Positions 1 through 4,906 of a stretch of DNA of 6,530 nucleotides are shown in pieces; within the stretch, counting starts at the first letter, position 1; the number at the start of each line of letters is the position of its first letter. The translations under genes and the position numbers were made by a program. Source of the DNA: CAZIQY01 sp964541605 (GTDB taxonomy: Bacteria; Desulfobacterota; Syntrophia; Syntrophales; UBA2185); contig CAZIQY010000121.1 of the NCBI GenBank assembly GCA_964541605.1, forward strand, positions 1 through 6,530. Reading direction: 5' to 3'. The notes under the pieces are model-generated. The model searched no databases. It was given only the letters and a program-made list of their open reading frames with translations, and was not told where the DNA came from.

Positions 1-231
1 GTTTCAATCCACGCCTCCGCGCGGGAGGCGACCTGCATCGGCATCGTGTGCGGCTGCCGTCGTGCCGTTTCAATCCACGCCTCCGCGCGGGAGGCGACTG
101 GTACTGAGGCGCCTGTGCTTGGTATTGCTAAGGGTTTCAATCCACGCCTCCGCGCGGGAGGCGACTGAGGCAAGGGGCAGCCATGGTGTCATTAATTTTG
201 TTTCAATCCACGCCTCCGCGCGGGAGGCGAC
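1..231 (-). CRISPR. Type I-C CRISPR array, leader-proximal end (4 repeats, 3 spacers)
   Basis: Four identical 32-bp repeats lie at 1-32, 67-98, 134-165 and 200-231. The spacers between them are 33-66 (34 bp), 99-133 (35 bp) and 166-199 (34 bp). On the minus strand the repeat begins GTCGCCTCC, ends GGATTGAAAC, and folds into a 7-bp stem (CGCCTCC/GGAGGCG) with a 5-nt CGCGC loop, followed by the 11-nt tail TGGATTGAAAC. This is the shape cut by Cas5c in type I-C, where the tail becomes the crRNA 5' handle. Orientation and the position of cas2 put the leader on the right, so 166-199 is the newest spacer and the array continues past base 1. The lack of any repeat variant fits a leader-proximal position. 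I saw no match between these spacers and the rest of the window. Confidence 0.98.
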
Positions 232-261
232 TAACTACTCTTAAATTCATAATTTTAATGG

Positions 262-290
262 AAAATAATCATCTGTTCCGCGCATATCAA
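262..290 (-). promoter_or_regulatory. Candidate array promoter
   Basis: On the minus strand, TTGATA (285-290) and TATTTT (262-267) are separated by exactly 17 bases. They match the sigma-70 -35 box at 5 of 6 positions and the -10 box at 4 of 6. Transcription would start near 255, about 24 bases before the first repeat at 231, which is plausible for a pre-crRNA. The region is AT-rich, so chance matches are likely. The call is positional inference only. Confidence 0.35.
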
Positions 291-366
291 TTTATCAGGC
301 CTTCAACTTATTTAATTTTCAAAGAGCATCGCAAATAAACGTATAATATCAATTATATATAACGCG

Positions 367-407
367 CGCGAACCTGCCGGGAAAATCGAGGCCGCTTCAG
401 GTTCGCG
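367..407 (-). repeat. 10-bp inverted repeat between cas2 and the leader
   Basis: CGCGAACCTG (367-376) and CAGGTTCGCG (398-407) are perfect reverse complements with a 21-base loop. The repeat begins 9 bases past the cas2 stop codon. It could end cas operon transcription, but no run of T follows on the minus strand (the next bases are CGCGTTATATATAATTG), so it is not a classic intrinsic terminator. It could equally be a leader element recognised during adaptation. I have a general, unverified memory of GCGAACC/GGTTCGC inverted repeats beside other I-C arrays. Confidence 0.7.
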
Positions 408-415
408 GAACGATT

Positions 416-706
416 TCAAACAATCAACGGCCCCTCCTGATCAACGGTTTTCTTTGCACCGATATGCTCCACACGACGCCTCCAATTTGACCCCAAAAAA
501 TAAAACCGGAGACTGTCCTCCTTCTGGTCGATCTCTTCAATCAATCTATTCCGCAACATCGCCCACTGTGCGGGATCGACAATGCATTCGAAAACGGAAT
601 ACTGCACCCGCTGTCCATAATCCTTGCATGCCTTTGCAACCCTGCGCAGACGGCGCGCCCCCGCTCCCTCGACGTTGGCGACATCATAACTGACCACCAC
701 AAACAT
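416..706 (-). CDS. cas2: Cas2, type I-C
   Basis: The gene encodes 96 residues, the usual size for Cas2, the dimeric protein that bridges two Cas1 dimers in the spacer integrase. The N-terminus MFVVVSYDV is the typical beta strand ending in the conserved aspartate (D8). GQRVQYSVFEC at about residues 31-41 and RFYFLG at about 67-72 are the standard second-strand and fourth-strand segments. The start is well set: AGGAGGTG at 712-719 lies 5 bases upstream of the ATG and overlaps the cas1 stop codon, so translation is probably coupled to cas1. The gene ends 184 bases before the array. It is intact and has nothing odd in it. Last gene of the operon as transcribed. Confidence 0.97.
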   Translation of the reverse strand: MFVVVSYDVANVEGAGARRLRRVAKACKDYGQRVQYSVFECIVDPAQWAMLRNRLIEEIDQKEDSLRFYFLGSNWRRRVEHIGAKKTVDQEGPLIV

Positions 707-717
707 AACGCCACCTC

Positions 718-1749
718 CTATTTCCAGATAAAAGGCGGATACCCGTCCATATCTCCTCTCAGGTAACGGGCAAGCAAAAGCGCCTGAATATGAAACAAGA
801 TGCCAATCGTAACCTTCTCATCAAGAAACGGATGAACGATCTCTTCCTGCTTTCTTTCCTGATAAGCGACAAGCACCTTCTTCCTGGTTTCATCGCTCAT
901 CAGAACAGCCCCGGAGTCAGATTTCTCAAAACCTTTTGACTGAACCTGACGCAGATTGATCAATGAAAGGGCAAGCCTGTCCGCAAGAAAAGGCCGGAAC
1001 TCTTCCATAAGATCGAGGGCCAGGCTGGGCCGCCCCGGGCGGTCGCGGTGCAGAAATCCGACCGCCGGGTCAAGCCCGACCGATTCGAGGGCCGAGCGGA
1101 TGTCATGCACAAGGAGCGTGTAGAAGAAAGAAAGCAGGCAATTTACATTGTCCAGAGGAGGGCGGCGATTGCGCTCCTGAAAAGAAAAGGATTCCTTCTG
1201 TGAAACGATCAAGTGATCGAAAACATTGAAGTAGCAGTGCGCGGCGTCGCCTTCGACTCCCCGGACGGCATCCAGGGAAGACACCTGATCGAGCGATTCC
1301 AGACAGCGGTTCAAGATCATGACTGTCTGCCGGAGGCTGACTTCATCCGTTTTCGAGCCGTGGTCTCTCAGGGCGCGTTGCAGGACGGTCCGGGAATTGG
1401 CGATCTTTCCCGTAAGCACAGCCTTTGCCATATCGGCGGAAAACTCCAGATCGTCGGCGCGTCGGTACTGTTCCCGGCGCAAGAGAACATTTCCTGACAC
1501 CGGCCCCTGAACCCGCGCGAGAAACCGTCCATTTTCGGACAGGAAACTGATCCCGACGCCGCTTCCGGCACAAAACCCCATCAGAAAAGGACTGCACGAG
1601 ACGTTTCCAAAACAGACAATGCCGCCGATGGTATGAACGGGGATGCGCAGGCGGATTTCCTTCTCCACCTTGACCACCACCGTTTCCCCTTCTTTTGAAA
1701 GGTAAGATCCCTGGGTCGTGACAAAAAGGGTATTTAAGTGTTTTTTCAT
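718..1749 (-). CDS. cas1: Cas1, type I-C integrase
   Basis: The gene encodes 343 residues, normal for I-C Cas1, the metal-dependent integrase that inserts new spacers at the leader-repeat junction with Cas2. The N-terminal beta domain (about 1-90) is followed by the alpha-helical catalytic domain. The metal ligands are visible: E166 in GVEGDAA, H234 in GFLHRDRPGR, and the acidic cluster D246/E249 in LALDLMEEFRP. The ATG at 1749 is preceded by GGGAG about 5 bases upstream. Stop and cas2 start are 11 bases apart. Cas4 normally sits directly upstream and works with Cas1 in I-C. Here the 45-base gap leads instead to a Bro-N gene. Sampled lines are about 48-77% G+C, richer than cas7. The gene looks complete and active. 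Confidence 0.97.
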   Translation of the reverse strand: MKKHLNTLFVTTQGSYLSKEGETVVVKVEKEIRLRIPVHTIGGIVCFGNVSCSPFLMGFCAGSGVGISFLSENGRFLARVQGPVSGNVLLRREQYRRADDLEFSADMAKAVLTGKIANSRTVLQRALRDHGSKTDEVSLRQTVMILNRCLESLDQVSSLDAVRGVEGDAAHCYFNVFDHLIVSQKESFSFQERNRRPPLDNVNCLLSFFYTLLVHDIRSALESVGLDPAVGFLHRDRPGRPSLALDLMEEFRPFLADRLALSLINLRQVQSKGFEKSDSGAVLMSDETRKKVLVAYQERKQEEIVHPFLDEKVTIGILFHIQALLLARYLRGDMDGYPPFIWK

Positions 1750-1794
1750 GGCTCTCCCGGAACTCCTGTCGGATGACTCTCAACCCATTTTATT

Positions 1795-2649
1795 TTACGA
1801 TTTCAGCCGCTTCCTGCTCTCCGGTTCGCTCAAGTAATTCTCCGGCGAGACGACCTTTTTGCCGGTTTTCTTTTCCAGGTCATTTCGTGCCGTTCCTGCG
1901 ACCTCTCCGCCTTTCCGTGCGGCCGTCTTGCTCTCATCAAAACCCTGCGCGTCATCAACCCTTGTGATTTCCGTGGTTGCCGCCTCGCCGAGCATCGAGA
2001 AGATCATTTCCAGATCGGTCATGTGGTCCCGGAGATTTTCCCGCTTCAGTCCCTTCAACTGCTTGTGTTCGCCGGGGGTAACGCCAAAGGCCGCCTGGGC
2101 GATCTCCGCCGAGAGGATCGCATACTCCTGTTCCTGCTTCACGTCCCGCTTTTTCCATTCATCCGTCAGCTCTTCCCGGATGGCGATGCCGCGCATTCTC
2201 TTTTCGATCCAGGCATCTGAATATCCCTTGGCCTTGTAAATCGCCCGTGTCCGTTTGGTTGCAAGCTCCGGGTTCTCGATCTCCTTCACTCGTTCATAGC
2301 CAACCTTTGCCAGCCAGCGCTTGAACGGCTCGGCCTTGGAAGAGGGGATGGACTGGATGATGCGAAACACACCTTCGGTGTTGGCGCAATTTGTCGCCCT
2401 CATTTTCCCATCGGGTGCAACAATTTTAAGGGGGGTACAAATTGTACCCCAGTTGGAGTTCAACTCATGATCACGCTGCCTCATCTTTTTTATGTATTGT
2501 TTAGAATCAGCACTATCCGTCAGCACTTCCACGACATCGGAAACGGAAAACCACCATTCGTTGTTATGAATGGTTTTTCTTGTTCCCTTTCCTCTGAAAA
2601 CCGCGATATTCGTTTCCACTCCGGCCCCCTTCTTCAGATTATTCTTCAT
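1795..2649 (-). CDS. Bro-N/DinD-like protein inserted between cas4 and cas1
   Basis: This is not a Cas protein. The 284 residues contain a Bro-N domain (about 14-115; motifs NIAVFRGK, HNNEWWFSVSDVVEVLTD, NCANTEGVFRIIQS, AEPFKRWLAKVG), known from phage antirepressors and baculovirus BRO DNA-binding proteins. The C-terminal half (about 118-284) includes HKQLKGLKRENLRDHM and TARNDLEKKTGKK, which resembles the C-terminal half of E. coli DinD (damage-inducible, reported to act on RecA). The ATG at 2649 overlaps the end of cas4 by 11 bases, so translation can be coupled to cas4. Its Shine-Dalgarno sequence is weak, and a GTG at residue 11 preceded by a purine-rich stretch is an alternative start. 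Function here is unknown. DNA binding or regulation of the cas operon is inference. It appears intact, so it is probably expressed. Confidence 0.85.
   Translation of the reverse strand: MKNNLKKGAGVETNIAVFRGKGTRKTIHNNEWWFSVSDVVEVLTDSADSKQYIKKMRQRDHELNSNWGTICTPLKIVAPDGKMRATNCANTEGVFRIIQSIPSSKAEPFKRWLAKVGYERVKEIENPELATKRTRAIYKAKGYSDAWIEKRMRGIAIREELTDEWKKRDVKQEQEYAILSAEIAQAAFGVTPGEHKQLKGLKRENLRDHMTDLEMIFSMLGEAATTEITRVDDAQGFDESKTAARKGGEVAGTARNDLEKKTGKKVVSPENYLSEPESRKRLKS
2432..2450. repeat. 19-bp perfect palindrome inside the Bro-N gene
   Basis: GGGGTACAA-A-TTGTACCCC has 9-bp arms around one central base. It lies in the codons for WGTICTPL (residues 67-74). The truncated Bro-N copy carries a related but shorter palindrome at 4569-4579 (GACAATTTGTC), and GTACAATTTGTAC recurs at 3341-3353 between rhuM and cas4. 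The protein motif alone may explain all three, or the site may be bound by the Bro-N protein. Confidence 0.8.
2548..2617. repeat. Direct repeat copy A (Bro-N 5' region)
   Basis: These 70 bases match 4680-4749 at 61 positions by hand count, in the same orientation. Both encode the segment from NIAVFRGK to HNNEWWF at the Bro-N N-terminus. A second block is identical over 17 bases (2372-2388 and 4507-4523, encoding CANTEG). The copies flank rhuM and cas4. Confidence 0.85.
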
Positions 2650-3274
2650 GGTCCAATATTCGTGTCATGTAATTCTTCACCGAACGCCGCTTCTGGATCG
2701 TTTTTGGCAGGCATTCGGCCAGAAGCGAACAGCTATCACAACGTTTCGCATAGACGGGCTTGGGCGTCCGCCCCGATTCGATCAATTCATGGGTCTGCTT
2801 TGCCGTTTCTTCTGTTTCCCGCCTGAGCGTCTCGTCAAAGGCGACGTCCAGACGCCGCCGGGTGCGTCCGTAGAATATGGCGCCGGCAGGAATATGCACA
2901 TCCAGCATCTCTTCCAAACACATGGCCTGGGCGCAAAGCTGAATCTTGTCGCTATGATCGACTTTCGGTTTTCCCCGCTTGTACTCAACGGGGAAAGGAA
3001 TCCACGCGCCATCCATCTGTCGGTGAAACTCCACAACGTCGGCCTTCCCGATCAGCCCCAAGCGCAGGGAGCGTATGGCAACACCCCGTTCGGTGCGAAC
3101 ATCGCCCCGCGATTCGGCACCCGCCTCGTGGACATGCTCGTGCATGATCCGGCCTTCGGCAGTCAGGCGACTCTCCGCCCACGTTTGTTCAATATGAATG
3201 AGCGCACACTGGCGGGGACAGAAAACCATGTGTTGCAAGGCGGATAGCTGAATCAGGTCTTCAATGCTGTACAT
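2639..3274 (-). CDS. cas4: Cas4, type I-C adaptation nuclease
   Basis: The gene encodes 211 residues, normal for I-C Cas4, the Fe-S nuclease that selects and trims PAM-containing prespacers for Cas1-Cas2. CPRQC (C19, C23) and the C-terminal trio C179, C182 and C188 (CDSCSLLAEC) supply the 4Fe-4S cluster ligands. The RecB-type nuclease core shows H45, D79 in GKADVVEF, E97 and K99 in VEYKRG, and Q112 in KIQLCAQ. All key residues are present. The ATG at 3274 is preceded by AAGGA about 12 bases upstream and GGGTGA closer in. The 3' end overlaps the Bro-N start by 11 bases. Cas4 is separated from cas7 by about 1.6 kb of non-Cas genes and from cas1 by the Bro-N gene, which is not the usual I-C arrangement. 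Confidence 0.96.
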   Translation of the reverse strand: MYSIEDLIQLSALQHMVFCPRQCALIHIEQTWAESRLTAEGRIMHEHVHEAGAESRGDVRTERGVAIRSLRLGLIGKADVVEFHRQMDGAWIPFPVEYKRGKPKVDHSDKIQLCAQAMCLEEMLDVHIPAGAIFYGRTRRRLDVAFDETLRRETEETAKQTHELIESGRTPKPVYAKRCDSCSLLAECLPKTIQKRRSVKNYMTRILDHEE

Positions 3275-3275
3275 G

Positions 3276-3366
3276 TCACCCGTCCTTAACTATCTTATTG
3301 CCCATACTTGAGGCTCCGGATGTCTCAACCGAGAGGGTATGTACAATTTGTACCCACCGCTCAAAA
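3276..3366 (-). pseudogene. Possible Bro-N scrap between rhuM and cas4
   Basis: In the frame that ends with TGA at 3276-3278, just before the cas4 ATG, the minus strand reads FERWVQIVHTLSVETSG and continues to GNKIVKDG and stop. The segment WVQIVHTLSVETSG lines up without gaps with WGQIVTPLWLETEG of the truncated Bro-N at 4503-4763, with 8 of 14 residues the same, and includes a copy of the GTACAATTTGTAC palindrome. The following NCANTEG motif is missing. The frame overlaps the last codons of rhuM. The match is short, so this may be chance. It also serves as the cas4 upstream region and holds the ribosome binding site. Confidence 0.4.
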
Positions 3367-3372
3367 TCGTTT

Positions 3373-4413
3373 TCAGCGATCACGTTTGCTTCTCCCTTTT
3401 TTCGATTGCTCGATCTGCTTCATCTTCTTGACCGCTTCCAGAAACTGCCGCTCTATCGGAGAAGGTTCGCTCAAACTTACTTTCCGATATCGCTCATATT
3501 CGGCGTGAGCCTTTTTGAGTGCCTCATCGTGGCTGATTTTGCCGGCATGAGTAAGAATGTCCCGCCCGCCGAGCTTGAGAAAGTCGTCCAGTTTAGCGAT
3601 CCAGTCTCTCATATACATGGGCTTACGGTTCAGTGCCTGAAACTCTGCAAAATCAAGATACATGCTGACAATTCGGTTCAACACATCGAGCTCTTTTTCA
3701 TCCAGATAATTTTTGGCGATTTCCGCGTCCATTTTGCGAGGCGCGCTTCCCACCCAGGTCGTCAGGCCCATATATGGCTTTGAGGCGTCCGCGCGGCCAT
3801 GAATGACCTCGGCAGCCGTGTGCCCGTGGGCCGCCCAATGCATTTTATTCTGCATAACGGTGAAGAACTGTTGCGACACCTCGGCATCGGGCGTATAGTC
3901 GATGCTGGTGGCATAAATATCCAGTACCTTACGCCAGAAGACCTTTTCTGAGGAACGGATATCCCTGATCCGGGCCAACAGTTCGTCAAAATAATTGCCG
4001 CCTCCAGCCTGTTTCAGCCGGTCATCGTCGAGTGCAAAACCCTTGATGATATATTCACGCAACCGCTGGGTGGCCCATTGGCGAAAGCGAGTGGCAACGT
4101 GAGATTTGATTCTGTACCCCACGGAAATGATGGCATCGAGATTATAGAAGTTTGTGCTGTAGCTTTTACCGTCCTCGGCAGTAGTAAAGAAATTCTTTAC
4201 AACTGAATCTTGCGCCAACTCTCCTTCTTCAAAAATATTTTTCAGATGTTGCCCGATATTCTGCTTGGTGGTCTGAAATAGGTTCGCCATTAGCTGCTGA
4301 GTCAACCAGGCAGTTTCGTCCTGAAGGCGGACTTCGATCTTGGTTCGCCCGTCCTCAGTCTGATAGAGGATCAATTCGCTTTGAACAGGGGCTATTTCAT
4401 TCTTTTTCTTCAT
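3373..4413 (-). CDS. rhuM: RhuM-family protein inserted between cas7 and cas4
   Basis: This is a full-length member of the Virulence_RhuM family, first named from Salmonella pathogenicity island 3, with biochemical role unknown. Recognisable blocks, numbered from the upstream ATG, are ETAWLTQQLMANLFQTTKQN (about 35-54), FYNLDAIISVGYRIKS (about 91-106), FRQWATQRLREYIIKGFALD (about 112-131), the WAAHGHTAAEVIHGRAD block (about 195-211), GLTTW, and the YLDFAEFQALNRKPMYMRDW segment (about 254-273). The C-terminus is a basic tail. An ATG at 4419 would give 348 residues, but the AAAGGA Shine-Dalgarno (4419-4424) overlaps it and sits 5 bases before the ATG at 4413, so 346 residues is preferred. Family members are often found embedded in type I restriction operons (general knowledge), here in a CRISPR operon. 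Its G+C is intermediate. It looks intact. Confidence 0.9.
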   Translation of the reverse strand: MKKKNEIAPVQSELILYQTEDGRTKIEVRLQDETAWLTQQLMANLFQTTKQNIGQHLKNIFEEGELAQDSVVKNFFTTAEDGKSYSTNFYNLDAIISVGYRIKSHVATRFRQWATQRLREYIIKGFALDDDRLKQAGGGNYFDELLARIRDIRSSEKVFWRKVLDIYATSIDYTPDAEVSQQFFTVMQNKMHWAAHGHTAAEVIHGRADASKPYMGLTTWVGSAPRKMDAEIAKNYLDEKELDVLNRIVSMYLDFAEFQALNRKPMYMRDWIAKLDDFLKLGGRDILTHAGKISHDEALKKAHAEYERYRKVSLSEPSPIERQFLEAVKKMKQIEQSKKGRSKRDR

Positions 4414-4493
4414 AGACATCCTTTATAAAACTCTCTATTGAAACATCGTTCTTCATTTATGGCAGTTGATTTAAACCCGTGACGAAATGTCAT
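4410..4493 (-). pseudogene. 27-codon ORF, possible ImmA/IrrE N-terminal scrap
   Basis: In the gap between the truncated Bro-N and rhuM, a 27-codon ORF begins MTFRHGFKSTAINEE. This resembles the start of many ImmA/IrrE-family metallopeptidases (F-R-x-G-F-K-x-x-A-N), after which the similarity stops. Its TGA overlaps the preferred rhuM ATG (ATGA, 4410-4413), and its ATG lies 9 bases after the Bro-N stop codon. It could be a relic, or a short leader ORF that couples translation into rhuM. The match covers only about 10 residues and is uncertain. Nothing else is visible in this gap. Confidence 0.35.
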
Positions 4494-4502
4494 GAATTCA
4501 CT

Positions 4503-4763
4503 CTATCCTTCGGTGTTGGCGCAGTTGACTTTTTGCTTGCTGCCTTCGGTTTCAAGCCAAAGGGGGGTGACAATTTGTCCCCAACCTTTGGATAAGTCAT
4601 CGTCACGCTTGCGCATTTTCTTGATATAGTCGCTGCTGTTCGTCGTATCCGTCAGAACTTCAACTACATCGCCCACCGCAAACCACCATTCGTTGTTGTG
4701 AATGGTTTTTCTTATCTCTTTTCCTCTGAAAACGGCAATGTTCGATTCCGTTCTATCCCTCAT
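4503..4763 (-). pseudogene. Truncated Bro-N gene
   Basis: The 86 codons match the N-terminus of the intact Bro-N protein at 1795-2649: SNIAVFRGKEIRKTIHNNEW, then DVVEVLTDT, YIKKMRKRD and WGQIVTPL. It ends abruptly after NCANTEG at a TAG, exactly where the intact copy continues VFRIIQSIPSSKAEP. The last part of the Bro-N fold and the whole DinD-like half are missing, so it is probably non-functional, though a short product could still bind DNA or interfere with the full-length protein. DNA identity to the intact copy is about 87% over the 70 bases at 4680-4749. The copies are related but not a fresh duplication, and may have arrived separately. The ATG at 4763 overlaps the end of the four-helix-bundle remnant. 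Confidence 0.85.
4680..4749. repeat. Direct repeat copy B (Bro-N 5' region)
   Basis: This is the partner of 2548-2617 in the same orientation, with 9 differences in 70 bases by hand count. About 2.1 kb separates the copies, enclosing rhuM and cas4. Recombination between them would remove both genes and leave one hybrid Bro-N gene. Confidence 0.85.
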
Positions 4764-4906
4764 TTTCCAGACGCAATCGCGGAGATATTCTGTTTACCGC
4801 GCGTGCCGCTTGAATCATTTGGTCGTGCATCCTCGACCGCTTGTCGATAAAGCAGTCGCAAAATACTGTCTCGTCATGCACGATCTCCACCATTCGGAAA
4901 GTCTGT
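4760..4906 (-). pseudogene. Frameshifted remnant of a four-helix-bundle suffix-domain gene
   Basis: Immediately after the cas7 stop codon, the minus strand reads FRMVEIVHDETVFCDCFIDK and then RSRMHDQMIQAAR. This closely resembles the four-helix-bundle suffix-domain family, whose core I recall as roughly FCDRFIDKRSRTHDQMVQAA followed by RSGKQNIAEGS. After AAR the expected GKQNI is present only in another frame (GGT AAA CAG AAT ATC), so about one base was lost near 4797-4803. That second frame continues to ASGK and stops at TGA 4760-4762, overlapping the truncated Bro-N start. The rest of the family's length is absent. An uninterrupted 62-codon reading (4753-4941) exists but overlaps the cas7 tail and loses family similarity after the shift. 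Most likely a dead gene fragment. Confidence 0.72.

Larger units (their letters stand above)
232..415 (-). promoter_or_regulatory. CRISPR leader
   Basis: This AT-rich non-coding stretch of 184 bp separates the cas2 stop codon from the first (leader-proximal) repeat. By family rule it should hold the array promoter and the sequences that direct spacer integration at the repeat starting at 231. A 9-bp direct repeat ATATCAATT occurs at 284-292 and 346-354. Both copies come within one mismatch of the IHF consensus WATCAANNNNTTR on the plus strand, but such matches are common in AT-rich DNA. The cas2-proximal end is GC-rich and contains an inverted repeat (367-407). No ORF is supported here. Confidence 0.85.

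Noticed and set aside
33..199. Self-targeting or anti-cargo spacers
   Set aside because: By eye none of the three spacers matches the Bro-N, rhuM or other sequence in this window. Phage or plasmid targets cannot be judged without a search.
62..244. Plus-strand ORF of 60 codons with a repeated peptide (VSIHASAREAT)
   Set aside because: It is simply the CRISPR repeat read as protein. The peptide repeat reflects the 32-bp DNA repeats.
367..407. Intrinsic terminator for the cas operon
   Set aside because: The stem is not followed by a run of T on the transcribed strand and the loop is long (21 bases), so it is reported only as an inverted repeat.
1343..1783. Minus-strand ORF of 146 codons in another frame of cas1
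   Set aside because: It is a shadow of GC-rich cas1, begins with TTG and has no family similarity that I can see.
2570..3247. Plus-strand ORF of 225 codons
   Set aside because: It lies opposite cas4, which has all family motifs. The plus-strand translation shows no recognisable domain and crosses the Bro-N and cas4 junction.
3298..3783. Plus-strand ORF of 161 codons opposite rhuM
   Set aside because: The rhuM frame carries clear family blocks. The antisense translation is low-complexity, rich in F and L, as expected of a shadow.
1795..4906. Insertion sequence or integrative element carrying the cargo
   Set aside because: No transposase, integrase, terminal inverted repeat or target-site duplication is visible, and cas4 lies inside the span.
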